Positions 33,660-43,607 of a stretch of DNA of 64,000 bases are shown here, piece after piece; position 1 is the first letter of the stretch; every line of letters starts with the position of its first letter. Source of the DNA: Parasediminibacterium sp046546515. GTDB lineage: Bacteria; Bacteroidota; Bacteroidia; Chitinophagales; Chitinophagaceae. Made by a program: the position numbers and the translations under genes. The notes under the pieces are model-generated. The model saw only the letters and a program-made list of their open reading frames with translations. It was not told the origin of the DNA and did no database searches. The stretch spans positions 1-64,000 of the forward strand of contig NZ_JBKHKJ010000012.1 of the NCBI RefSeq assembly GCF_046546515.1, written 5' to 3'.

Positions 33660-34139
33660 ATGAAAAAAAGCAGGTTAATGTTTTCCATTATGTTATTGGC
33701 AATTGGTTCAGTCTGTAATGCCCAAAACAAAAGATCAGCTAGTCAATTAGAAAGCCCAAAACTGATTGCAGTAGTAAACAGTGCCAATTGGTGTATGGTT
33801 TGTAAAGACAATGCTCAACGTTTCGAGGCAGTACTAATGCCTTATGCGGTAAAAGGGGTTAAGATTTATATAAACGACCTTTCAAATGACACCACAAAAC
33901 CAGCATCAAAAACAGAATTGGAGAATGCAAATATTTACAAAGCAGTTACAACCGTTGCTAGAAAAGGGATGGGTAAAATGCTTCAATCTTGTGGATTAGT
34001 GAAAGGGAAAAAACAATCGAGTGAGGTATCTGGCATTGTAACATTCGTAAGTCCAATAACCCACAAAATGCTAAAGCAATTGAGCATCTCTGTTTCCGAT
34101 GATGAAATGAAAACAACTATTGATAGCCTTTTAAATTAA
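33660..34139 (+). CDS. Exported thioredoxin-like protein (WCxxC)
   Basis: A 159-residue secreted protein with signal peptide MKKSRLMFSIMLLAIGSVCNA. The redox motif WCMVC at about 45-49 sits after VVNSANWC, as in thioredoxins; the rest (VKIYINDLSNDTTKPASKTE, SEVSGIVTFVSPITHKML) supports a thioredoxin-like fold without the usual cis-Pro motif. Probably a periplasmic thiol protein. It begins 119 bases after the sigma factor stop; two small genes follow within 13 bases of each other, so the set may be one transcript. Confidence 0.78.
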   Translation: MKKSRLMFSIMLLAIGSVCNAQNKRSASQLESPKLIAVVNSANWCMVCKDNAQRFEAVLMPYAVKGVKIYINDLSNDTTKPASKTELENANIYKAVTTVARKGMGKMLQSCGLVKGKKQSSEVSGIVTFVSPITHKMLKQLSISVSDDEMKTTIDSLLN

Positions 34140-34144
34140 GTTTT

Positions 34145-34231
34145 ATGACTAAAAGAACAAAAATTATACTTTGTAGTGCTTCAGTTTTATTAATTGCAAT
34201 TTGCATTTACCACTTCTTTGGAACTAAATAA
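34145..34231 (+). CDS. 28-residue single-helix membrane microprotein
   Basis: MTKRTKIILCSASVLLIAIC then IYHFFGTK and stop. It has a positive N-terminus and one hydrophobic helix, placed five bases after the thioredoxin-like stop and 12 before the next ATG. Operon-like packing is the main support; size prevents family assignment. Confidence 0.45.
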   Translation: MTKRTKIILCSASVLLIAICIYHFFGTK

Positions 34232-34243
34232 AATCTATTTACA

Positions 34244-34474
34244 ATGAAAGAATCAGTCAATATTTGGGGCATTAACGAATATAAAGGAGACGGAATAAGC
34301 TGTTCAATTATTCCAGTAAATCTGCCTTGGTATAAAAAGGTGGCGTTAACATTTTTTAGGTTTGGTGTTTGCCCGATGTGTGTAACTATGAGTTTAACAT
34401 ACAGCATAGACAAGCTTTTCAGGAAGCTTTTAGGGAGGAATGATAGACCCGATCAAATAGAAATGGGTGGTTAG
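34244..34474 (+). CDS. Small CPMC-motif protein of the sigma/thiol unit
   Basis: A 76-residue protein, MKESVNIWGINEYKGDGISC, with a basic-aromatic hydrophobic segment YKKVALTFFRFGVCPMCVTM (about 31-50) carrying CPMC, then a basic tail. A CxxC pair next to a WCxxC protein gene suggests metal binding or disulfide exchange; this is inference. No family was recognised. Last gene of the unit that starts with the sigma factor. Confidence 0.55.
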   Translation: MKESVNIWGINEYKGDGISCSIIPVNLPWYKKVALTFFRFGVCPMCVTMSLTYSIDKLFRKLLGRNDRPDQIEMGG

Positions 34475-34683
34475 TAAAGGCAGCAAACAAAATCATTATT
34501 TATAATGGCAGTGCAAACAGAACAAACTCGGCAGTAGATTATTTATTTAGTTTAAGCTTAAATACAATGCTTAGCTTTTAGTTCTTTAATAAATGGCTGT
34601 ATTTCAATTAAGTTTTAACCGTAAGTAGATGGGACATTATCCCCCTGCCATTGTAAATACTTGTTCGTTCTTGGTGGTTAAAG

Positions 34684-34714
34684 CTAAAAAAAAAACCGCA
34701 TTTTAAAAATGCGG
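34684..34714 (-). terminator. Terminator of the lmo0937-like gene
   Basis: CCGCATTTT and AAAATGCGG form a stem; read on the minus strand it is followed by a run of T residues (the AAAAAAAAAA tract at 34686-34695 on the plus strand). It lies about 43 bases after the minus-strand stop at 34757. Confidence 0.7.
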
Positions 34715-34756
34715 CAAAAAATAAAAGAAACCCGTTGTTGAATAATAATTTTAATT

Positions 34757-34909
34757 TTAATCAGCAGCCCTCCTGATAACTGCCAACAAAATTGAAACTA
34801 CAGCAAGCACAAGCAACACGTGGATCAACCCACCAATGCTATAAGCAAAAACGCCGATTAACCATCCTATAACAAGGATTACTGCAATAAGGTATAATAA
34901 ACTTCGCAT
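34757..34909 (-). CDS. Lmo0937 family small membrane protein
   Basis: A 50-residue protein starting at ATG 34909: MRSLLYLIAVILVIGWLIGV, then FAYSIGGLIHVLLVLAVVSI and LLAVIRRAAD. Two hydrophobic helices and the pattern GGLIHVLLVLAVV are the signature of the lmo0937 family. A longer frame starting upstream is not supported. Membrane stress or homeostasis role is unknown. Confidence 0.85.
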   Translation of the reverse strand: MRSLLYLIAVILVIGWLIGVFAYSIGGLIHVLLVLAVVSILLAVIRRAAD

Positions 34910-35107
34910 AATATAGATTTTATTAGTACACAATAAAAATACCATGCCAACCTGTTTACTACTTTAGTACAGCATTCATATCGCAAATGGATGTGTAAAT
35001 ATTTACCCAAAAAAGGGGTTTTGTTTTCATTTTGAGACGGGATAAAAGAATATTAGGACAAGAAATTGCTGGCACAAATTTCTTATAGTTGGTTAAAATA
35101 CTATTTT

Positions 35108-35269
35108 ATGCCAAGCAATAAGAAAAACACAACTCCAGACCAGGTAAAAAAAGGATACAACGAAAAGACTCCCGCACAACCACAGGGTGTTTTTAAACCT
35201 GATACACAGGAGCAGCCTGCCTATCCACCAAAAACAAATGCAGTGAAGAAAAGGGAAAAGGATAGTTAA
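35108..35269 (+). CDS. Small disordered Lys/Pro-rich protein
   Basis: A 53-residue frame from ATG 35108: MPSNKKNTTPDQVKKGYNEK, then TPAQPQGVFKPDTQEQPAYP and PKTNAVKKREKDS. It is hydrophilic with no predicted fold. The frame is open upstream to a TTG at 35066, less likely. Similar small proteins occur beside stress genes in Chitinophagaceae; coding status is moderately supported. Confidence 0.5.
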   Translation: MPSNKKNTTPDQVKKGYNEKTPAQPQGVFKPDTQEQPAYPPKTNAVKKREKDS

Positions 35270-35596
35270 GAAAAGATGTGATGCTGTGCTTATGCCTCCA
35301 CTGCGCACCAGTTTTTGTAAAATTCTTGCTTTAGTTGTCTGGTAACTACCGCAGTAGTATTTAGCTTGTTATTACTTGTTACTTGATTTGAAATAATTAA
35401 GAGTTGGGTAGAAAACTGGAGGCGGCGAAAATTTGATGTTTCAGCGGTTTATCTTATTTGAATAAAATACTAGCTGGAATAATCAACCATTCATAGTGCA
35501 TAGTCTTTATCGCATACTTTTCGTAATGCTCTTTCTGGAAATTTATGATATCCCATTGGCATACCCATAAAAACATGCAATTACTTGAAAATAAAC

Positions 35597-35642
35597 CCTG
35601 CTAAGCAATAGCAACCTAATGTGTTTGCAATTGCCTAGCAGG
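35597..35642 (-). terminator. Terminator of the DUF3606 gene
   Basis: CCTGCTAAGCAATAGCAA pairs at 16 of 18 positions with TTGCAATTGCCTAGCAGG; on the minus strand it is followed by GTTTATTTTC. It begins 10 bases after the DUF3606 stop. The rest of the gap 35270-35651 holds nothing I can define. Confidence 0.65.
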
Positions 35643-35651
35643 ATTCGTGAA

Positions 35652-35846
35652 TTAATTAAACTGCATATTGCTTGTTTCCCTGCGGTAATAAGCAATAGTA
35701 TGGCTAATGGAAGAGCCAAACTCTTCGAATTTTTTCTGTAAATCGGCTGCATTAAGGTTAAGCTTTTTTGCCCAGTAAGCCATTTCTTTCGACTTATTAA
35801 AATTTACTTGCACATTTGGGTTCAGTTTTTCTTTGTGGCGTATCAT
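35652..35846 (-). CDS. DUF3606 family protein
   Basis: Sixty-four residues: MIRHKEKLNPNVQVNFNKSK, EMAYWAKKLNLNAADLQKKF, EEFGSSISHTIAYYRRE. The order of WAKKLN-x-L and the C-terminal tail are typical of DUF3606, a small helix-turn-helix-like family usually annotated as stress-associated. Probably nucleic-acid binding; function unknown. Confidence 0.83.
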   Translation of the reverse strand: MIRHKEKLNPNVQVNFNKSKEMAYWAKKLNLNAADLQKKFEEFGSSISHTIAYYRRETSNMQFN

Positions 35847-35971
35847 AACTTTTATGTTTTATTTGTTTGTACCAATAAATCCAAAAGCTATGCCTATTTT
35901 TTTTGGTTTAAATGCAGTGGATTTTATGTTTCCCAGCATCTTTTTGTAGATTTTTGTACACGGTAGCTACC

Positions 35972-38900
35972 CTACGGTGCCAAGCTCACCCTTATCTGCA
36001 AGCCCGCACGGGTGCTGATGGTAGGAGCCGAGGTGGATATGTATGGTGTTACCCTACGCTGGTCGAAGAACAGTTTTATGTTTACCCGCTTGTTTAGTAC
36101 ATAATCGATTGACGGTTGTATGGTCAGTACTTTTTGCCCGCCTGTGCCGTAGGCATTGGCTTGGTCTAGCCTGCTGTTGCTGGTGGCATCGTTCCTTTTG
36201 GCTATATCCAACCTAAAGCTCATGTCGTTGTCCAGTTTCTTTTTGCCTAGCATACCCGGCAGGCTAAATGGCAGTTTGAACCCTTTTACCCGATAGCCAG
36301 CACCCAACACTATCTCGGTGCTATTCGTTTCGCTTAATTGGTAATCAATAAGGCTTAGGCTTAGCGTGCGGCTTTTTTTGTATTCAAACTTAATGTTTAC
36401 CTGCTTGTTGGTGGTAATGTCGAACCCAATCAACGGACCAAAGTTTTCTTGTATAGTTACGTTTGGCAATAAGTAAAACGGCACATAATTGTGGCTGATG
36501 GTGTCGTAAAAACTAGGCTGGCCATAGGGTGTAGGGTCAGTAAAGTTTAGCGCACTGGTATAGCTGTTCATGCTCAAATTGCCTGTATAGCCATGCGTAA
36601 AAGTTATGGCATTGAATATCTTGGCTAACACAGGTACTTTAGACAAACCTGTATAAGTAAGCCGCCAGTTTGGCCTTGGTATAATGCCTGCAAAAGGGTT
36701 GGTCTTAATGGTTTTGTTCGACTGGTTAATTAATGCTATCTTATTCGGGTCTTGTTTTGTATAAGCTGCGAGGAAAGCGGGTATTAATACATCCTGTGAG
36801 TAACGGCCATAGCCATCTGAATAGCCATCTACTTTTTTGCTGCCCGAATTCACCCAATATGGGTTAGCCCTTGCCGCTCTATCGGAAATAATGGCACGGT
36901 TAGCCTCGAACCTGCGGAAAGTGGCAGACACTTCGTTGGGGTTGGTATTACCAAACATGGTACCAAACGCAATGTACGATATGTTGAACCCACCACTGGC
37001 ATACGGGCTAAGGTGCTGCTGGGGGCTATTGCTATAGGTGGTGTCTTTAAACAACTCGGTATATTCCTTGCTGAATGTCTTGTCAATATTCAGGTCTATA
37101 AGCAAATCCCTGATGGGTTCTATTTGTGCTGTGATGCTTAACTTTTGTTCAAAATTTTGACGGTATAAATTATTGAAATTGCTATCACGGGAGAGTACGC
37201 CCTGCCTTCCTTTCCTGTCAAGCCACGCCTGGTTTGGTTGTTTACCAAATACATAATCCATCCCTGGCTGCATTGTTTTCCAGTTCTGGCCCAGTATGCG
37301 GGTACTTTCCAAGTAGCCAGGCACACGGCTCTTATAGTTCTCATTATAATTAATGGAAACCCTTTTTACCATTGTCAGGAACCTGCCTACGGTTTTTTCA
37401 AAACCGTTTAGCTCCACAGGCTTGTTATTGCGCTGCAAACGCTCGGCAATGCGCAAGTCCCTTTTTTGTTTCCGCCATTTTAGCAATGCTTCCGTGCGTT
37501 TTTTACCGGTCAATTGTTTACCATCTTTGCCCATAAGCACTTCGTCCTTTGTTGCTATCACGATGCCAAGTGCGTTTGGCTTAGGCTGTTTGTCTTCCAC
37601 GGCAGGGGCTGGGTTGCCTTTTTTGTCTTTCAACAAGCCTGTTTTTTTAAGGTCGGGTTTCAACGGGCTGCCAGCTCTGTTCCCGCCCCGAGACGAGTTG
37701 TCTATTGCCCTTAGCCAACGGAATTTGCTGTATAACCGGGTAAAATCTATCTCGCCATTAAAGGTATTATCTTGGCTGTTTTCTATGATGTTGCCGAGTG
37801 AAATGCCCAATTTATCGGCAACTTGGCTTGCAGCAATCCAATCGTAGGAAGTGCCATAGCTGTAGCGGGCAGTTAACCAGTCCAAAGCAGGTATTTTATT
37901 CAATGGCACGGTATAGCCAAGTGTTGTTTTTTGGAAGTAATATGTATTCCGCCCACCATCAAAAAAGTTTTTCCATAAGGTGTCTTTCTTGGCTTTCGTG
38001 TTTAGTGCGCCGTCTGGCTCATCTACCCGTGCATTGTTTGTAGCAGAAAAATCAGCGTTCACGCTGCGTGTCAGGTCCCACCGCAGGTTGTAGAACCTGT
38101 CGAAAGTAAAGTACTTATCGTAAGTGGTATCTACTCTTTCTACTTTGCTCGCAACTTCGTCTGTGTTTACAATCCTTGGAATATACCGCCCAAACTGCCT
38201 GTTGATGTCTGTTCGTACGCTTACCAGCGATGGCCTTAAATTGAAATTGATGTCTTTAAAAACAGCAAGCCATGGGCTTCGGCTTTTAATGATTTTTTTA
38301 AATGGTTCAATGTATTTGGAAGGGCTATTGAACACATAGCCAGCGTTTACTTTGTATTTTGTTACGTCGTTGCCCAATATCGTGGGGCTGGTTTGGGTGG
38401 TTTTTGTGTAAGAAAAACTCGCATCAAAATTGCTGATGCTCCACAGGTGCGGCTTGCCTTTGGGCAATATGCGCACATTGGTAAAGTTCAACGTTTTTAC
38501 AATGGTTTGATCTACAGATGCTCGTTTGATAGAATCTCTTGCAGCTTTGTTTTTGGCAGCATTTAGCTTGTAACTATACAATACATCCTGGTCGTAAGGG
38601 TCGTATTGCGGGGTACTGATGCTGTTGTTGTAACCAGCATACACAGGCAAAGAAATCCTGGCTTCTTTGGGCAATAGTTTGCCTGCATCTATCGTAAGTG
38701 CAGCATCAAACGTGGTAAGGCTATTTTTTGCCCTGTCGTTTACTTTTTGCTCAATAGTACCCCATCCTACCGAATAGTTGCTGGCAGAAACAGACAGCCT
38801 GCCTAGGTCTGCCAATTGCACATCCACCCGGCCAATAGCTGCGTGGGAGGACTGTTCCTGTATTTGCGATAGCCGCAGTTCATTTATCCATACCTCTGTG

Positions 38901-41900
38901 CTTAAATCTGAAGTGGTACCCCCAGCAGCATTTTCCACGCCTACCAATATCCCCTGCACCTGCCCTAGGTTGGGGTTGCCTAAAACACTATATGTTTTAT
39001 TGTCGCCCGGTAGCTGCTCCCTGTATATGGTTGAAAAACTCGTACCATTGGTATTGTTCCTTTTTAGTTTCAGGTTTATTAGGTCTTGCAATTTAAAGTC
39101 GAGGTTGTTGGCAGCAGGCCATACAATATTGCTGCTGGCACTGCTATAAGAGCCTGCGGGCGTAATTTTTAAGGGTATTTTTACTTCGTAGAAATTGCTG
39201 GAAAAATCCTGACCAATCCTTACTACCAAGTTCAAGTCGCTGTCTTTTAATGCTGTTTGACCAAGGACACTCTCGGCATGTGCAAACATAGAAAGCTTGC
39301 CATAGGAGCGTATGTCTAGGTTCAGGGTCTTGAACGTGGCCCTTGCTTGACCATCTTTCAGTCCATATACCTGCATGCTCATGGCTTGCTCATTTTGCAG
39401 TAGGTTGATGCCGTTGTTGCTTAGTTGTTGTACCCTGTCTATGCCTGGGGGTATCACATAATTTACAGGCTTGCGGCTGCTGTTTTCTTCCAGGTTTACA
39501 GAAAGAGTGTTGAAAGTAGTGGTGTTGGTGGTGCCGATGCTGTCTAAGGGCGTATAAACCCCATTTGTGTCCAGCGTGTAGTTGTATTGCCTCCATTGGT
39601 TGCGAACAAGGCCTAGCTTGGCAAAACGAAGCACTGCAGAGTCTGCAAAGCCAGTCATGTACATCCGCATAAAACGGATAGACTTAAAATCGGGTATCTG
39701 CCCTACTTTGCCTGTGTAATCCTTAATAGGCACCCGGAACAAATACCAGTTTTCAGTGCCAGTGCCCCCATCAGCATAAGTAACTTGCACTGGGCGTGAA
39801 TCTGTAACATATTTTGTGGTGCCTACTGCCATGTTGCTAGAAAGGTTTACCGTGTATTCGAAGTATTCTTCTGTTTGGTTCAGGGTATTGTCTTTGTTCA
39901 AGTCCTCATTATCGGGGTACAGCGTGGCTGCCGATGAAAACTGTGAGCTGGAAGATGCGATAGGCGAATTGCCCTGTGGGTTATTGTAATTTTTGTACCT
40001 GCCTAATATGTCGGTGCCAGCAGCATCATAGCTAGCATCCCTGTACCATACATAGTCATCGTGCGATGGATCATTGAAGGCGTTTTTGTAAAAAGTAGAG
40101 GTTTCCCCAAAATTATTTTTTATTGTGTCTAGGTATTTCTTGCGTTTTGACCTTTCCCCAGCATCGTCCAGCCCATCAAAGCCCACGTCTTGGTAAGGCC
40201 TGTCGTTGGGGTCGTTGCTGAATGCCTGGGTTACCTGTATTGGGTTCACGGGTACTTTACCCCACACGCTGCTGATGCTGTCAACTGCGGCAGGCGAGGT
40301 AGGCGTGTTCAAGCCATTTTCATAAAAACGCTGCCCGTCTTTCAAAATGTCTTCGCTCACGCTGCCTAGGTTGAACACCAATTGGCCAGTACTGTTGCTT
40401 GGGTTTTTAATAAAAGGATCCTGTACCCAAAACTCTATGTATTGAAAGTTGTTTGTTTCAAAATCTGTTTGGTCTAGCGCACGCATAATTCCTCCCCAGC
40501 GGCTGGCAGGGTTTTTTAGCTTGCCGTTGGCATCAATTTGCCCGGGGTCGCTTTCGTAGTTGTATGGCCCTAGGTCTTTAGGGTAATACGCTAAGTCGAA
40601 AGTGGTTGTCTGCGTGTTGGTGATATTAGTTGTTTGCTGCGGGAACAACTCGTTGGTGTAAACCAAGCGTGTGCGTGGGTCGCTAAGGGCTTTCAGGTTG
40701 CTTTTCAGCGGGTTGGTGCTGCTGTTCTTGTCCTGTAAATTTGGCTCTATATTGTACCACGCCAGTTTTGCCCTGTTTTGGCCATAAGGCAAGCTGTCGT
40801 TTAATTGGGCTTCTGGAAACCTTTGTGGGGTAGAAGCCAATGCCCAAGATATTAACGGGAATCTCAAGTCTAGTGTGCTGCTGCTGCCTTCAAAGTCGTC
40901 AATATAAATCAAGCCGTTGTCGCCACTGCCTATCTGCGAGGCATGGCCGGGCTTTAAGTAAGCGGCTTCGCCATAAGCAGTGATAGAACTTGGTGCTTTT
41001 GTTTTATAAAATGGCAGCCTGTTTAGCAAACGGGTAATACTAGGCATTTCCGACCTATAGCTGATGTCAAACCCATACATGGTATTGTTAATGGGGTCGT
41101 CGCCATAGTCCATTTTTGTGAAAAACGGGCGTTCTTTCAAGCGTACAAGCGAAGCACCTAGTGATAATTTTTTATTGGCAATATAGTCTGCCCTTAACCC
41201 TAGGAAGCCTCTTTGCTGTATGCCAAAATTGCCATTGTTCTCGTAAGAAACGTTTACGGGCACACCAGAATTTAAGATGGCTTGGTTCAATATTTTTACG
41301 CTGCCTAGGTTGTAGTCTATGGTATAGTCCACCCCTTCTATCAATACTTGCCCGCCTCCCGTTACTTTTACTGATCCTTGTGGTATGTTGAATGCACCTA
41401 GGTAAATTTCGCTGCCGCCTGTGCCTTTTGCCTGCCCCTGCATCAAAAATCGGTCTAGGTTTGGGTAGGTTTGGGCAATGGCCTTTATAGAATCGTACAG
41501 TTGGTGAAAAATATACTTATTGGTAATAATGGGGCTTACGCCTGTAAACGCAAGTGTTTGTAAGTCGTTGCCAAAGGGTTGCAGCACAGGAAAAATAATT
41601 TTGCCTTGCTGAGACAGCACCGTGAAACCTTCAATATAGTCGAACACGCCGTCTGGCTGTGGGTCGTTCCGGTTGTTCAGCCTATCTAAATTCAGCACGT
41701 TTAGCAGCGATTTGCCACTAGTTGCCGGGGATGATTCGGGCAAATACCTTTTCAGCCCGCCGCTTGGGTCATCGTACAAAACATTCAGCTTGAAATCTTC
41801 CCTTGAAAGCCCTGCCAAATCTAACGAATACACGTTTTTCATCATCAGGTTCCAGATAGGCAATTGCGTGCGTGCAGATGTTGCTTTTAATAGTTTCAAA

Positions 41901-43564
41901 AACAATACTTTTTGCACGCCTGCATTTTGCGTGGTGGTGTCTAGGGCAATGTCCTGGCTAAATTCACCTACTTGATATACCCTGCCGTTAGAAGTATATT
42001 GATAAGCCACGCCCAATACATCGTCTGATTGCAACTGCGAATTGATAGAGATAAACCCTACTTGTGGGTTAAAGTAATATTCACTGGGGGCTAGCTTGCG
42101 GGCAAACGTTATTTCATAGTCGTTTACAGGTTTTAAATTAATGCCAGTCAATTGCTGGCTCACTTTAGATGGGCTACGGAAATCGGATTGTAGGCCACCA
42201 GCCGTTACCTTTGAATACAGGCCATTGGCCCCATTGTCTGGGTAACCGCCAGCAGAAGGGCTACCCCCTGCATTGCTGGGGTTATAAGGGTTCTTTTCAC
42301 CCAAGTCTGCCAAGCCTACTACATAGCGGGCATCGGTAGTAGCACCCGTTTTATTAGTAATCCAAACTTCTATCCTTTGTATCTGTACTTGGCTGCTTAC
42401 CACGGGCAGCTTTGCCATGGTAGTGTTGTAATTGTCGCGGAAGTACTGTGCCAATAAAAAGTGGCGGTTCTCTTCGTAGTCGTCCAGCTTTTTCTGGAAA
42501 GTGGTGGACGCTGCCCCGCCTTTTAGTGTCTGTGTCTGACGCTGGCTTTTTTGGTTGGCAATTGCTGCCGTGAAGTAAAACTTGCCAAACTGCAATTTTG
42601 TTTTCAAGCCAAACAGGTTCTGGAAACTAGGTATCAATGTGCCTTTCGATTGCCAGGACATATTGCCTGCTTCTATGGTTTTAATTATTTCATCGTCTTT
42701 CCCCTTGTAATCCAGCTTTAGCTGGTTCAGGTAATCGAAATTGGCCAAAGTGTTGTAGCTAATAGGCAGCTTTAATTTATTACCAATGCTAGCGTTCATG
42801 TTAAAGTTGGTATTCATGTTAAAGTCAAACCCGCCATTTTTGCGAGCCGACTCGGGCAATGTGGGGTTTAGTGTTTTTTGCCCTTGGTAGCCTGCTAATA
42901 TGTCGATGGAACCTTGCGGCTTTATGTCTATTTTCAAGGCATTCTTTAGTTGCTCCGCAATATTGGCCGGGGCATTTGCAGCACTGTCTTTTAAGCCGTT
43001 TACCTTGTTTTTCAACCCTGTTGCTTGCTTCTTTATATTATTTATGGGGTTGTTGGATGCACTGTCCGATGCGCCAAAAATCCTGTCGTAGAGGCTGCTC
43101 ACCACATTGTGGTTTGGGCGTTTTACCTTCCTGTTCAGCATGGCCAGCGCATCTGACCTTTGCTTGAAATAGGCAGCTTCGTTCAGCCTGTTTTGCAAGG
43201 CATAAAATTCCTCAAAAGTGAGGTAAGTTGCTTTGCGGTATATATTACCGCCTACTTTTTCAGTTATATAGTATTGGTTTGTCTTTGGGTCGTATTCTAT
43301 GTTCTGGTTTATCAGGGCAGTATCGTTTACATCAAAACTATTTTTGTTCCTGTAGGTAAACCTATCACCCCGCCTGTCGCCTAGTGGAAAACGTGAACTA
43401 TCTATAAACGGTTTTATAGCAGTGTCTTTCGCATTGGCAAGGGTAGTGTCTTTTGCTTTTTTTGCGGTGGTGTCTTTGCCTTGTGCCATAGCAGTGCTAC
43501 TGCTTAGGCAACAAGCAGGAACAAGGGACAAAAAGAAAAATAATGACCTGATAAACTGATTCAA
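35972..43564 (-). CDS. sprA: Cell-surface protein SprA, type IX secretion translocon
   Basis: A 2530-residue outer-membrane protein, the giant beta-barrel through which the type IX secretion system exports proteins with C-terminal sorting domains; also needed for gliding in Flavobacterium. Signal peptide MNQFIRSLFFFLSLVPACCL. The length and repeated strand patterns match SprA; recognisable segments include FPLGDRRGDRFTYRNKNSFD, LQFGKFYFTAAIANQKSQRQ, YIDDFEGSSSTLDLRFPLIS and the barrel end RAGLQIRVSLAP. The gene is intact throughout with no frame break. ruvA lies 43 bases upstream on the same strand, a pairing seen in many Bacteroidota. A T9SS cargo is encoded at 49266-50894. Confidence 0.95.
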   Translation of the reverse strand: MNQFIRSLFFFLSLVPACCLSSSTAMAQGKDTTAKKAKDTTLANAKDTAIKPFIDSSRFPLGDRRGDRFTYRNKNSFDVNDTALINQNIEYDPKTNQYYITEKVGGNIYRKATYLTFEEFYALQNRLNEAAYFKQRSDALAMLNRKVKRPNHNVVSSLYDRIFGASDSASNNPINNIKKQATGLKNKVNGLKDSAANAPANIAEQLKNALKIDIKPQGSIDILAGYQGQKTLNPTLPESARKNGGFDFNMNTNFNMNASIGNKLKLPISYNTLANFDYLNQLKLDYKGKDDEIIKTIEAGNMSWQSKGTLIPSFQNLFGLKTKLQFGKFYFTAAIANQKSQRQTQTLKGGAASTTFQKKLDDYEENRHFLLAQYFRDNYNTTMAKLPVVSSQVQIQRIEVWITNKTGATTDARYVVGLADLGEKNPYNPSNAGGSPSAGGYPDNGANGLYSKVTAGGLQSDFRSPSKVSQQLTGINLKPVNDYEITFARKLAPSEYYFNPQVGFISINSQLQSDDVLGVAYQYTSNGRVYQVGEFSQDIALDTTTQNAGVQKVLFLKLLKATSARTQLPIWNLMMKNVYSLDLAGLSREDFKLNVLYDDPSGGLKRYLPESSPATSGKSLLNVLNLDRLNNRNDPQPDGVFDYIEGFTVLSQQGKIIFPVLQPFGNDLQTLAFTGVSPIITNKYIFHQLYDSIKAIAQTYPNLDRFLMQGQAKGTGGSEIYLGAFNIPQGSVKVTGGGQVLIEGVDYTIDYNLGSVKILNQAILNSGVPVNVSYENNGNFGIQQRGFLGLRADYIANKKLSLGASLVRLKERPFFTKMDYGDDPINNTMYGFDISYRSEMPSITRLLNRLPFYKTKAPSSITAYGEAAYLKPGHASQIGSGDNGLIYIDDFEGSSSTLDLRFPLISWALASTPQRFPEAQLNDSLPYGQNRAKLAWYNIEPNLQDKNSSTNPLKSNLKALSDPRTRLVYTNELFPQQTTNITNTQTTTFDLAYYPKDLGPYNYESDPGQIDANGKLKNPASRWGGIMRALDQTDFETNNFQYIEFWVQDPFIKNPSNSTGQLVFNLGSVSEDILKDGQRFYENGLNTPTSPAAVDSISSVWGKVPVNPIQVTQAFSNDPNDRPYQDVGFDGLDDAGERSKRKKYLDTIKNNFGETSTFYKNAFNDPSHDDYVWYRDASYDAAGTDILGRYKNYNNPQGNSPIASSSSQFSSAATLYPDNEDLNKDNTLNQTEEYFEYTVNLSSNMAVGTTKYVTDSRPVQVTYADGGTGTENWYLFRVPIKDYTGKVGQIPDFKSIRFMRMYMTGFADSAVLRFAKLGLVRNQWRQYNYTLDTNGVYTPLDSIGTTNTTTFNTLSVNLEENSSRKPVNYVIPPGIDRVQQLSNNGINLLQNEQAMSMQVYGLKDGQARATFKTLNLDIRSYGKLSMFAHAESVLGQTALKDSDLNLVVRIGQDFSSNFYEVKIPLKITPAGSYSSASSNIVWPAANNLDFKLQDLINLKLKRNNTNGTSFSTIYREQLPGDNKTYSVLGNPNLGQVQGILVGVENAAGGTTSDLSTEVWINELRLSQIQEQSSHAAIGRVDVQLADLGRLSVSASNYSVGWGTIEQKVNDRAKNSLTTFDAALTIDAGKLLPKEARISLPVYAGYNNSISTPQYDPYDQDVLYSYKLNAAKNKAARDSIKRASVDQTIVKTLNFTNVRILPKGKPHLWSISNFDASFSYTKTTQTSPTILGNDVTKYKVNAGYVFNSPSKYIEPFKKIIKSRSPWLAVFKDINFNLRPSLVSVRTDINRQFGRYIPRIVNTDEVASKVERVDTTYDKYFTFDRFYNLRWDLTRSVNADFSATNNARVDEPDGALNTKAKKDTLWKNFFDGGRNTYYFQKTTLGYTVPLNKIPALDWLTARYSYGTSYDWIAASQVADKLGISLGNIIENSQDNTFNGEIDFTRLYSKFRWLRAIDNSSRGGNRAGSPLKPDLKKTGLLKDKKGNPAPAVEDKQPKPNALGIVIATKDEVLMGKDGKQLTGKKRTEALLKWRKQKRDLRIAERLQRNNKPVELNGFEKTVGRFLTMVKRVSINYNENYKSRVPGYLESTRILGQNWKTMQPGMDYVFGKQPNQAWLDRKGRQGVLSRDSNFNNLYRQNFEQKLSITAQIEPIRDLLIDLNIDKTFSKEYTELFKDTTYSNSPQQHLSPYASGGFNISYIAFGTMFGNTNPNEVSATFRRFEANRAIISDRAARANPYWVNSGSKKVDGYSDGYGRYSQDVLIPAFLAAYTKQDPNKIALINQSNKTIKTNPFAGIIPRPNWRLTYTGLSKVPVLAKIFNAITFTHGYTGNLSMNSYTSALNFTDPTPYGQPSFYDTISHNYVPFYLLPNVTIQENFGPLIGFDITTNKQVNIKFEYKKSRTLSLSLIDYQLSETNSTEIVLGAGYRVKGFKLPFSLPGMLGKKKLDNDMSFRLDIAKRNDATSNSRLDQANAYGTGGQKVLTIQPSIDYVLNKRVNIKLFFDQRRVTPYISTSAPTISTRAGLQIRVSLAP

Positions 43565-43607
43565 AACGAGTAAACCTTAGTTAAAGTAGAGATGATTCCA
43601 ATAAATG

